Below are positions 41,640 to 52,210 of a stretch of 64,000 nt of DNA, in pieces (the stretch's first letter is position 1; every line of letters starts with the position of its first letter). The DNA is taken from contig JAFEMH010000075.1 in the NCBI GenBank assembly GCA_022495995.1, forward strand, positions 789,001-853,000. The letters are read 5' to 3'. The notes under the pieces are model-generated. The model saw only the letters and a list, made by a program, of their open reading frames with translations. It was not told the DNA's origin and searched no databases. Origin of the DNA: Adenophora triphylla var. japonica (Eukaryota; Streptophyta; Magnoliopsida; Asterales; Campanulaceae). A program made the position numbers and the translations under genes.

Positions 41640-41671
41640 CCCGTGCGTTTAACGCACGGGTGTAACACTAG
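41640..41671 (+). mobile_element. Helitron 3' end (5' end not located)
   Basis: A perfect hairpin cccgtgcgtttaacgcacgg(g), seven bases, then CTAG followed by T. This is the canonical Helitron terminus. A matching A|TC 5' end was not found; it should lie upstream, possibly near the AT repeat. Host sequence is copia 3. Confidence 0.65.
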
Positions 41672-41689
41672 TTGGTCCTTAAAGGGAAA

Positions 41690-42170
41690 TATTGAAAGAT
41701 GAATCTATAAAAGGAAAACTCTTGAAAGATAGGTCCTGAAAAGGTAAACTTTCAAGAAGTGTAGTCAAGGGAGTCATAATTCAAAAGATAGATTTCTAAA
41801 GGAAAATAATCTTGAGAAATAAACTCTGATAAACTTGTGAATCTGAAAAGGCAGATCTCTTGACAAATGAATCTCGAAAGATAGACTCTCGAGATATAGA
41901 ATCTGAAGAGATAGATTCTTAAAATGATAAACTCTTTAAATGGTAGAGTCAAGAGAGTTAGATAAAGTCTCATGAAATATACTCTCGAATAAGTAGATTC
42001 TTAAGAAGTCTAAAGAAGGTAGATTCTTGAGAGGTAGACCCTGTAAAGTAGATTCTTGAGAGGCATACTCTAGAAGGTAGACTCGGAAAGTCAGACCACT
42101 TAGAGATGTTGACAACTCGAGAAGTCGGACCTGTATAGAGATGATGACCACTCAAAGAAACTGACCGCTA
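41690..42170 (+). repeat. degenerate purine-rich tandem repeat
   Basis: About twenty diverged units near 20-22 bp based on aaggtagattcttgagag, some with gactctcgaga. It lies where copia pol would end. Strongly decayed. Confidence 0.65.
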
Positions 42171-43280
42171 AGAGAATTTGATCACTCAAAATACTAATCA
42201 TCATAGAAAGACTAAAAGTCTAATTGGAATAGTAATCAATCATGGTACTTGGAGTACATAAAGATATGCATGTGATTACGGATTACAATACATTAGATAT
42301 TCAATAGTATGGAAAGGATATACTAATTGAATATCAGACATAAATAAACTCCAAAGTGAAAATGTGTTCACAATGGATAATTGAGCGGTGTCATTGTAGT
42401 CTTCCAAGACAGCATGGATAACTCGATTCAATAAGGAATCTGAGTTAATAATTTTAGACAATGCTTAAGGAAAGCTGAAGGGTCTAATGATTTCTTGGAA
42501 AAGATTCCTTATTGGAATAAGTTTATGCCTACGTGTCCTAAAGCATTGTGACGACAATGAGAAATAGGAAAATGCATAGAACAGTATGGTAAGTCTAGAC
42601 ATAATGATCAAAAGACATAATACCATAAGACAATTGATCTCAATTAGGACTATCACATATCGGATAAGTGAAGTCAAAATCGGATCCGCATACCAATGGG
42701 TATGAATAGGAGATCAAATTGTTTGATAAGGAGAATGAGGTTAAAACCCACACAAACAAAAATCCATAGTGGACACTCAACCTTCAGAAATGGAGATCCC
42801 AGACCCTTGGTTCAATGAGACAACTAAATTATGGATATTCTAATAGTGCACTTGAAACCTATTATAACCTATTCTCGAAAGTCATCAAGTGCTAAAAGTA
42901 AAATCCTGATGACGTGTGGTGAGGGTAAGCTAAAGATTTTAATGATTCCTATATCTAAGTTGTGGAGTATAGCAGGTTACTCTTTATAGGAAATCACCTA
43001 TATAAGTGAGAAGTAATAAGGCCACTTCAAATGAAACACTTATGAAATCAAGCACGGTCCAAGGCCAAAATGGACAAAAAACGTGAGAACAAAATGTGTT
43101 AGAGCTATTATCACTATACAATCACCGGTTCAAAGCATCGCGCTACCAAATAGCTAGTATATCTGATAGTATTTCACTAGGGGAGGTTCAAGGCCACAAG
43201 CTACCTATCCCGATTCAATAATGATTCGTCGAAACTTCCAGACGAGTCTGCATTCATGCATGCATTTCATTTGTCATTCA
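42171..43280 (+). other. copia 3, decayed 3' internal region
   Basis: No protein domain is legible. The last part (43185-43290, with gcattcatgcatgcatttca) resembles the non-coding 3' leader of other copia elements. Confidence 0.5.
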
Positions 43281-43290
43281 CGTGGGGGAT
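43281..43290 (+). other. polypurine tract of copia 3
   Basis: cgtgggggat directly before the 3' LTR. Confidence 0.75.
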
Positions 43291-43393
43291 TGTTGGAATT
43301 TTGGTTTTGAAAAAATGAGGTTTGACCGACTTTTGACCAAGAATTTCATAAGGTTTCATTTAGAAAAATGAAAATTGATTGCATATTAATAAT

Positions 43394-45728
43394 GGGCAAA
43401 TGCCAATTTTTGGGCCTGAAGTATAGGGGGTAGTGTCGATTAGGGGCCCCATATCTAATTTTCGTCAAATCAGGGCTCAATATCTGAACTTTTCGTCAAT
43501 TAAGGACTTTTTGACGAATTTTGTTAGAAAAGTCAGTTAAGTGACGGATTTTGGACTAAATTGAAAAGCAAATTAGTTATTAAGGACTGAAATGTAAATT
43601 TTTAAAAATTGATGACCGTTACAAATTATTTTTTTTAAAATAATATTTTTTTTAAATATAATATATTTCGAAAAGCTGTAATTTTTTTTATAATTTTTAA
43701 AATATGTTAAAATAAATGTTATAAATATAAAAAAAATTGTATTTTAAAAGAAAATTGTATTTTATTTTTAAAAAAATAATTAATTTTTAACGTAAATCTT
43801 GTAAAATAAATGTTAAAAATATAAAAAAAATTGTTTTTTAAGGCAAAAAAGTATTTTTTTAAAAAAAAATTAATTAATTTTTAACATAAATCTTGTAATA
43901 TTTTTTTTTAAAAAATAAAAGTATGTGACATGTCACTTAAATCTTTTTGATTTAGAAAATTTTATTTAAAAAATTGCCAATTTTTATTTAATAACGATAA
44001 TTTTATTTAAAAAAGATAATATGATTTAAAATAATCTAAGATATTAACTATTATCCTTTTTTCTAATAATTTAAATTACTAATTATTTTGCTTCAAAAAA
44101 ATTACTAATTATTTTAGATTGAATAATTTATAAAATATATAAATAAAATAAAATAATTATCATCTAAATTTTAAAAAAACATATATAAAAAAGTTAATAT
44201 AACTAAAACATATTTTTGGAAATATTAATATATTAGAATTGAAATAAATATTTTTTGAAGCAATTTTATTTTTTGAAGCAATATATTTATTTTATGCAAT
44301 ATATTTTTTGAATAAAAATAATATCACCTTAAATACTTCCTCCGTCTCAAAATAAGAAAAAAAAAGAAAAGAGAGAGAGAGAGAACAACCCCCTTCATCT
44401 CCGTCTCCCCCAACACCTCCGGCACCGGCCACCCTTCTCATCATCCCAACCCACCGCCTTTCCCCACCCTCCCACGCCACCCCTTCCTTCCTGATCCATC
44501 GTCCCTCTCGCCTCAAAACCCACGCCATCCTTCACGATAGCCACCATTAAATCCGACATTTCCCTCACCCCTTCAACAAATTCAACCAAACCCCACCTTC
44601 TTCTTCAACAAATTCGACCAGCCCGCTACGGCGCCACCCCTCTCTCCATCTCCCCGTCATACCTTCCTTGACTCCCTGCCACCCCTCCCCTTCGGTGCAC
44701 CCCTCCCAACATCCTCTTTACCGGCGTACCTATTTGACGCCAACACGAAGAAAACGCCGCCATTGACGTCCATTAACCTGCAAACAAATCTCTCTCCCTG
44801 TATCTCTTTACCTCTTTGTATTTTTTGCTTTCTCTGTATTTATATTGCATAAAATAAATATATTGCTTCAAAAAATATTTATTTCAACTCTAATATATTA
44901 ATATTTCCAAAAATATGTTTTAGTTATATTAAATTTTTTATATATATTTTTTTAAAATTTAGATGATAATTATTTTATTTTATTTATATATTTTATAAAT
45001 TATTCAATCTAAAATAATTAGTAATTTTTTTGAAGCAAAATAATTAGTAATTTAAATTATTAGAAAAAAGAATAATAGTTAATATCTTAAATTATTTTAA
45101 ATCATATTATCTTTTTTAAATAAAATTATCTTTATTAAATAAAAATTGGCAATTTTTTTAAATAAAATTTTCTAAATCAAAAAGATTTAAGTGACATGTC
45201 ACTTACTTTTATTTTTTTAAAAAAAATATTACAAGATTTACATTAAAAATTAATTAATTTTTTTTTAAAAAATACTTTTTTGCTTTAAAATACAATTTCT
45301 TTATATTTATAACATTTATTTTACAAGATTTACGTTAAAAATTAATTAATTTTTTAAAAATAAAATACTATTTTCTTTAAAAATACAATTTTTTTATATT
45401 TATAACATTTATTTTAACATATTTTAAAAATTATAAAAAAATTATAGCTTTTCAAAATATATTATATTTTTAAAAATATTATTTTTTAAAAAAATATTTT
45501 GTAACGGTCATCAATTTTTAAAAATTTACATTTCAGTCATTAATAACTAATTTGCTTTTCAATTTAGTCCAAAATCTGTCACTTAACTGACTTTTCTAAC
45601 AAAATCCGTCAAAAAGCCCTTAATTGACGAAAAGTTTAGATATTGAGCCCTGATTTGACGAAAATTAGATATGGGACCCCTAATCGACACTACCACCTAT
45701 ACTTCAGGCCCTAAATTGTCATTTGCCC
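43394..45728. mobile_element. MULE-2 with roughly 900-bp terminal inverted repeats
   Basis: Perfect 9-bp duplication ATTAATAAT (43385-43393 and 45729-45737). The ends GGGCAAATGCC.../...TCATTTGCCC extend inwards as inverted repeats to about 44310 and 44840. Only about 530 bp is unpaired, and it is GC-rich. No transposase. Related in its ends to MULE-1 and MULE-3. Confidence 0.93.
44380..44800. other. GC-rich core of MULE-2, possible captured host fragment
   Basis: C-rich text (ccaccctcccacgccacccc and similar) unlike the AT-rich arms. Frames on both strands are interrupted or compositionally biased, and no protein is recognised. Capture of host DNA is plausible, as in Pack-MULEs. Confidence 0.45.
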
Positions 45729-45913
45729 ATTAATAATTTTTAACAGTTGGACTTGGTTTGGGCGCATGGGCCGAGGCCCATTTGGAATGGGCCAATGAAG
45801 CTGCTCCACCAGGTGCAAACCAGGTCAAGTCGGTTGGATCCAACGGTGCAGATCCATCGGGTACCAATTGTGGTTATTCCCAAGAGGTACCAAAACACAT
45901 CATATACTATAAA

Positions 45914-46241
45914 GAAACTGTAATTTTAATAATGAACTATCACATTTTCTGAAATTACAAGGAAAGAATTTGACATCTCTACATAAATATGACAGTTTTT
46001 AGGCTTGTTAAAGTTGAGTGTTAAAAATTGCTAGTGTGAATAGTGTGAATGTTGAAATGTGACAAAATGCTAGTATGAGTGTAAAAATGAGTGTTAATGT
46101 TTGAAATGAACAAATAAACTTTAATAAATATTCCATCAATTCCGAAAACATGGTCTTACTAAAATTTGTACGGTCAACTAATTTTTTCGTTTACCATACA
46201 TATATAGAGCATAACATATCCTTTTGCAATTCTAGAACTTA
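45914..46241. other. non-coding, no feature recognised
   Basis: AT-rich, with imperfect repeats of aatgctagtatgagtgt type (46030-46110). Confidence 0.5.
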
Positions 46242-48772
46242 GTGTGAGTTTGGCATTGCTTCTGATTCTCTGAAAGTGATTTTTCAAAAGTGATTTTAGA
46301 AAAATCGATTATTTGTAATAAATACTAAAATTTATAAGTATGTTTGGATAGTATATGTTCAAAACTGATTATTGAAGATAAATACCAAAAATGACCTTTA
46401 TGATATGTATCTCGATATAATAAAGGGCAAATGACAATTTAGGGCCTGAAGTATAGGAGATTGTGTCAGTTAGGGGCCCCATATCTAATTTTCGTTAAAT
46501 CAGGGCTCAATATCTAAACTTTTCGTCAATTAAGGACTTTTTGACGAATTTTGTTAGAAAAGTTAGTTAAGTGACGAATTTTGGACTAAATTGAAAAGCA
46601 AATTAGTTATTAAGGACTGAAATGTAAATTTTTAAAAATTGATGACCGTTACAAAATATTTTTTTAAAATATAATATATTTCGAAAAGCTGTAATTTTTT
46701 TTAAAATTTTTAAAATATGTTAAAATAAATGTTATAAATATAAAAAAATTGTATTTTAAAGAAAATAGTTTTTTATTTTAAAAAAATTACGTCTAATCAT
46801 CTATATTTTTTATTTGCATTATTTATTGTCCTAATCCCTAATTATTTCTTATAATTATAACTTAACCAATTTACATGTACCTCATCAAATTCAAATTTAA
46901 AGGTGAAGGTGATGTCAATTTTAAATTTTAAAATTACTCTACTTCTTAAAAAAATAAAAATAAGAAAATTACTCTATCATATATTTGAATATTGAATCAA
47001 TCGATATAAGCAAAAAATTGTTGTATTTTTTTTTCATTTTTTAGCATTCGAAAATAAGTACTCCTTTCTCCCAAAATAATTGTTCAGTTTTTTAATTTTT
47101 TTCATATTTTCTCTTAATCAAGAAAAAATTTGAAAAAACAAAAATTGGACAATATTTATTTTTCTATTAAAAATGTATTTTGAAAAAAAGTTACTTTCTT
47201 TATTACAGTTTAAAATTTCCTCATTTCATTTAATTACCATATTAAATATTGAAAACTCCATATTCAGTCGATTTTTTTAGGCAACATATCTTCATGTTAA
47301 AATAACTATTTTTTTTTCTTTTATTATTAAATTAGCAAAGTTACTTTTCGTTTTTGTTTCTTAGGTGAGAATTTTATAAAATTGAAATTTTAATACTCCT
47401 TCATTCTCTAAATGAATGTCTATTTTTCTATTTAAATTTAATGTATATTTAATTTCAAACAACAAATTTCACATCAATCTATTTATGCTATTGTTGAGTT
47501 AACTATATCCATCATAATAAAAATTAAATATTTATTTAAAATAATAAAATTTAAAGAGCAATTAAACAGTTAGTCTAGTTTGATAGTAAAAGTCAAGACG
47601 ATTATTTATGGGTTTACTAGTTTATGGTTAAACATAATTAAAAGGTGTCTATTGACTACTACTCCTATTTGATATTTTATTTGATTCAAAATAAAATTAA
47701 CATTTAATTAAAAGACATCAATTCGTTCCATAAGGACAATTTCATTTTTTTAATAACCACTTTGACTGAACTTGGATAAAAAATTTAAGAAGAAATTATT
47801 TGTCTCAATAAAATTTTTAAACTTGTTATTGATATACAATAAAAAAGAATATAATTTTTTAGGGGTTAGCTTATATTAAATAAATATTTATTATTAATCA
47901 AAATTTATCAAATTTACCATTAAAAATGAAATGGAATACTATCTTTATAGGAAATATTAAAATGAGAGTCATATATAATTTTACAAAAAGTTTTATGCAA
48001 ATTATTCATATGTGAGAGGAAAAAGTGAGTGGGGTTGACAAATTGGGATCACATTTATCATCATTTATAAAAAAATAAATGTGCGAATAAATAATTCTTT
48101 AAAAATACATTTTTTTTATATTTATATTTATTTTACAAGATTTTCGTTAAAAATTAATTAATTTTTTTAAAATAAAATATTATTTTCTTTAAAAATACAA
48201 TTTTTTTATATTTATAACATTTAATTTAACATATTTTAAAAATTATAAAAAAATTACTGCTTTTCGAAATATATTATATTTTTAAAAAATATTATTTTTA
48301 AAAAAATATTTTGGCATGGTCATCAATTTTTAAAAATTTACATTTCAGTCCTTAATAACTAATTTGCTTTTCAATTTAGTCCAAAATCTGTCACTTAACT
48401 AACTTTTCTAACAAAATCCGTCAAAAAGCCCTTAATTGACGAAAAGTTTAGATATTGAGCCCTGATTTGACGAAAATTAGATATGGGGTCCCTAACCGAC
48501 ACTACCCCTTATACTTTCGGCCCTAAATTGTCATTTGCCCTATAATAAATGTATAAAAGAGATAGATGTTATTATTGTAAAAATAACACAAATAACAACT
48601 TCTAAGAATCACTTTTAGCAAAAGCTGGGTCATAGCTGCTTCTACGAAAATACAGTTTTTTGGGTTTTAACAGCTTAAAATCATAATCAGTATTGTATCC
48701 AAACGCAATTAAAAGTGATTTTGAGCTTCAAAAGTGATTATAAGCCATAAAAAAGCACTCCCAAACTCACCC
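46242..48772. mobile_element. Harbinger/Tourist-like MITE split by MULE-3
   Basis: Ends GTGTGAGTTTGG and its inverse CCAAACTCACCC, flanked by TTA on both sides (46239-46241 and 48773-48775). The two halves, 46242-46424 and 48550-48772, make about 400 bp once MULE-3 and its duplication are removed. Both halves contain aaaagtgatttt-like words. Confidence 0.8.
46425..48540. mobile_element. MULE-3 with long terminal inverted repeats
   Basis: Perfect 9-bp duplication TATAATAAA (46416-46424 and 48541-48549). The ends GGGCAAATGACAATTTAGGG and inverse run about 350-400 bp. The interior (46790-48080) is AT-rich, with a Stowaway-like fragment near 47060 but no gene. Confidence 0.93.
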
Positions 48773-48981
48773 TTATATTGATTCACCATTAGAAATGCCA
48801 ACAATAACATATTGTAGAATTTCACAACAATTACTAGATTACAAAATTTATGATAAAAAATGAATTGAGTTTATCATAAAAATCAAAAGTGCGAGATTTT
48901 TTTCAAAAATAAAATAATCACCTGGAATGAATAAATATATTTTATCAAAAATACTCCCTTCATCCTGTCCATAAGAAAATA
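48773..48981. other. short intergenic segment
   Basis: Contains attagaaatgccaacaataa, similar to the dispersed segment at 37180. No gene. Confidence 0.45.
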
Positions 48982-49282
48982 CTCCCTCCGTTCCACACTA
49001 GTGTGGACCATTTTTTTGAGCACGGTAATTAAGAAAAAGTAAGAGAGATAAATAGTGAAATGATGTGTTTGTGAGTATGAAAAATTAAATAGGAGAGAGA
49101 ATGAGTGGGATGAATAGTAAATTGATTGGTGTTGTGAGTATAAAAATAAATTAGACAAGAGAATGAGTAGATGGAATAGTAAAGATTCTTTGCCATTTTT
49201 GACAGTCCATACTAATCTGGGACGGACCAAAAGGGAAATAAGTCCACACTAAACTGGGACCACTAAACTGGGACGGAGGGAA
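48982..49282. mobile_element. Stowaway MITE
   Basis: TA|CTCCCTCCGTTCCACACTAG ... CTGGGACGGAGGGAA|TA; the right end is partly duplicated (actaaactgggac twice). Confidence 0.88.
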
Positions 49283-49321
49283 TATTAATTTTCTTTTCAA
49301 AAGTTTGTCTCAACATGAATA

Positions 49322-49612
49322 CTCCCTCCGTCCCACGTGAGTAGAGACTTATTTCCCTATTCATCCGCCTCACGTGAGTTAATAATGCCCGAAATGACAA
49401 TTTTTTTACACTATTCCTTCCACTCATTCTTGCTCATACTTTACTTTTATATTTTACAACACCAATCAACTTAATATTCTCCCCCACTCATTTTTCTTTC
49501 TTATTTTATTTTTTTATACTCACAAACGCCTCCTCCCACTAATTTCCTTTCCTACTTTTCATTAATTTTTGTACCTAATTTTTTTATTTTCACTCACATG
49601 AAACGGAAGAAA
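49322..49612. mobile_element. Stowaway MITE, diverged right end
   Basis: CTCCCTCCGTCCCACGTGAG ... CACATGAAACGGAAGAAA; the right repeat has several changes. Confidence 0.75.
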
Positions 49613-49987
49613 TATTAATTATTTGGAGAAGTTTTTAAATTCTCACTAATTCACACTAACATTCCAGTGCAATATAATGAAATTATAATAATTTTTATTT
49701 ATTTATCCTACTCAAAATATTTAAATTTTATTTAGGGCCCACTTTGATGTATGACCAAATATCACATCAAAAATATAACTACAAATGAATAAAATTAATA
49801 TTTGACAAAAGTTAAAAAAGACACTAAAGTTAGGGAATTTGGCCCGTAAATTCCTTTTTTGACAAATCACTTCCATTGAAGTTTCTGTTTAAATCAAAAT
49901 GACCCGTAAGTTTTTATACAGTATTATATAATACTGCATGCATTAACTCATATGTGAATATAATACTGTATGCAGTATTATAGAAAT
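49613..49987. other. non-coding with palindromic stretch
   Basis: No gene. 49919-49980 contains facing copies of cagtattatataatactgcatg-like sequence (longest matching word about 12 bp), a possible hairpin. Confidence 0.5.
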
Positions 49988-50571
49988 TAGACATGCTAAA
50001 AAATACTCGGGAACCGGGAGATTCGACGGGTAGAATCGAAAATCGAAATACGCTAGCTAGAACGAAACCGTGGAAGAACCGAAACTGTGGAAATCGTAAC
50101 CGGCGGTTCCACGATTCGAATACGGGTTAACCATTTTCAGAATCGGGAACCGTGAACCGTGAAACCCGTAACTTTAAAACCATGTAACATTTAGTTTTTT
50201 GTTATTATTTAGTTAATAAACTAACTAAATTCATTATAAAACTAGCCAAATTCGTTAAAAAAAATAACATTTTCTTGTAAAATCTGTCATTTTAAATCAA
50301 TTTTATAATGAATCTAATGGATTTTGAAGTTATATTAATTATTTAAATATTTCCAATTACATTGCAATTACAAAAAAATATAAAAATAATTAAAAAATAA
50401 TAAATAAATGGAAATCGTCAGAACCGTGGAACAGGAAACCGGGAACCGACGATTGAAACCGTGAACCGGGAACCAGAATTACACGGTTCGAATACACTTC
50501 CCTTTTCCACAGAATCGAGAACAGGCGGTTCGAAACCGGTGCTAGGAATCATACCCGGATGGGCACGTCTA
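49988..50571. mobile_element. hAT-type MITE
   Basis: Ends TAGACATGC / GCACGTCTA with an 8-bp duplication ATAGAAAT (49980-49987 and 50572-50579). The interior is rich in ggaaccg, gtgaacc and ggttc words, repeated in both orientations. Confidence 0.88.
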
Positions 50572-51013
50572 ATAGAAATAATACATGTAGAAGACCTTTT
50601 CAGGCATTATGATACTTTTTTATAATTTTTTGATCACTCTCGGAGATTTTACCCATAAGTTCTTTTTGATACAAATTACTTCTACTCAAATTTCTCATTA
50701 TTTTAAATGTCCCATAAGTTTTTGCACATTATTATATTCTACTGCATTTAATATGCAGTATTTAAAAATTATTATACATCGTCATTAATATTGCCTCCTG
50801 TCACCACCACTGCCGCCCATCGCCGCATCGCTTGCTAGAATTTACGGGTGAAATAAGTTATAACACATTAAATGGGTGCTCAAGTTGAGAAATAGTGTTG
50901 CAGTAAATTTAGTACATTTATGTGTCAACATTTGAAAAAACTATACTATAATCTCGTTGTTAAAAATAAAAGTTCAATTTTTTTTTTAATTTTGCGAAAT
51001 TTAATTTTTATTT
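50572..51013. other. non-coding, no feature seen
   Basis: AT-rich. It repeats the cagtattta-type words seen left of the hAT element. Confidence 0.45.
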
Positions 51014-51084
51014 GAGTTGGTCTTATAAAAAACGCGTTTTTTCTGGCACTTAGAAAAAACGTGTTTTGTGTTTCCCCGTATGTG

Positions 51085-51650
51085 CCAGTTTCAGTTTAAT
51101 AAAGTGCCAGTGTAACAAAGTGCCAGTGCATGTGTAACAAAGTGCCAGTGAAAAAAGTGCAAGTACCAGTTTAACAAAGTGCCAGTGCAAACTGGCACTG
51201 GCACTGGCACTTTGTTAAACTGACACTGGCACTTTTTACACGGGCACTTTTATATACATGAACTGACACTCTTCACATTGGCACTCTGTTACACTAACAC
51301 TGGCACATTGTTACACTAATATTTTTGCTGGCTCTCAAAAACACAAGCACTGGCATTCAAAAAAACATGCACTGGCATTCAAAAACACATGCACTGGCAC
51401 TCAAAAATACATACACTGGCACCCAAAAATACTGGTAATCATTTTTGCTGGCTCTCAAAAACACAAGCACTGGCACTCCAAAATACATGAACAGGCACTC
51501 AAAAAAACATACACTTGCATTAGTTTACACTAGAACTGGCACATCAAATCCTCCACCAAAAACACAAGCACTGACACTTCAAAAATACATGAACTGGCAC
51601 TCAAAAAAACATACACTGACATTAGTTTACACTAGAACTGGCACATCAAA
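51085..51650 (+). repeat. CACTGGCACT array of copy B
   Basis: More than 25 units of about 11-20 bp, such as agtgccagtgtaacaa and then, inverted, cactggcactcaaaaa; the array switches strand at about 51193. Confidence 0.9.
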
Positions 51651-51771
51651 TCCCTCACCAACAGCAAGAACATTACACACTCAATCAAAGCCAAAAATCA
51701 ATACCAATGGCTACCCATCAAAATCACAAAGGGAGGTCATCTCGGACGGTCCATAACAGACAAAGGGCATC

Positions 51772-52143
51772 TCAGAAACCCAGCCTAGCCCTAGCAGCAG
51801 AACTGTACAACTGATTGGTTGAGTGTAGAGTCCACGAATTGACAGGCGACTCCGGCAATGTCTCGACGGGAGAGTCGGGATTCCGACGCCAGGCACCACC
51901 GTTCAAGGTTCGATCGAGAACCCAGGTAACAATCACCTGTTTCTGTGGATTCTTCGTATAGCTGATTTCAAATTGACTACTGTGATTGCTTAGATTATTC
52001 TGTCGTGTCTTCAATTCTGGAATTGGAGTATCTGAAAGCATTTCTTTTATTGTTTTACGGATGAATTTGAGTGCATAAACAGGCTCGCATTCATGGTTTG
52101 CAGCAGAATTCCATACGAATTTCAAGAAGAATTTAGCTCGCAT
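51772..52143 (-). pseudogene. captured coding fragment in copy B, unidentified
   Basis: The minus strand opens at ATG 52143 with MRAKFFLKFVWNSAANHECE, then PVYALKFIRKTIKEML and FEISYTKNPQKQV. The first 70 or so residues look like real protein; after a donor-like CAG|GTGATT (about 51934) the text becomes irregular, suggesting exon then intron. I do not recognise the family. On the plus strand a donor-like CCCAG|GTAACA also exists, so orientation is not settled. Confidence 0.45.
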
Positions 52144-52210
52144 TCAGTCGTGTTCTAAAAACACGTTTTTTGTTAAGCTTAAAAAAACGCGTTTTTTACA
52201 AGTTTTTGGC

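Larger units (their letters stand above)
43291..45913 (+). repeat. 3' LTR of copia 3, split and partly deleted
   Basis: 43291-43393 equals the start of the 5' LTR. After MULE-2 the LTR continues briefly and then jumps to sequence matching 38460 onward, so several hundred bases are missing. Confidence 0.8.
51014..52210 (+). mobile_element. hairpin-ended MULE, copy B
   Basis: Perfect 9-bp duplication TTTTTATTT (51005-51013 and 52211-52219). The left end GAGTTGGTCTTAT is followed by the 16-bp palindrome AAAAAACGCGTTTTTT and a GAAAAAACGTGTTTT arm. The right end mirrors this and closes with AAGTTTTTGGC. An array of cactggcact-type units fills 51085-51650, and a host-like coding block fills 51700-52145. 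Confidence 0.85.

Noticed and set aside
44292..44589. Gly/Arg-rich minus-strand ORFs in MULE-2
   Set aside because: Compositional bias of a C-rich strand; overlapping frames are equally open and no domain is recognisable.
49919..49980. Possible microRNA-like hairpin
   Set aside because: The palindrome is short and AT-rich, within transposon-dense sequence. Without small-RNA evidence it is not distinguishable from a MITE fragment.
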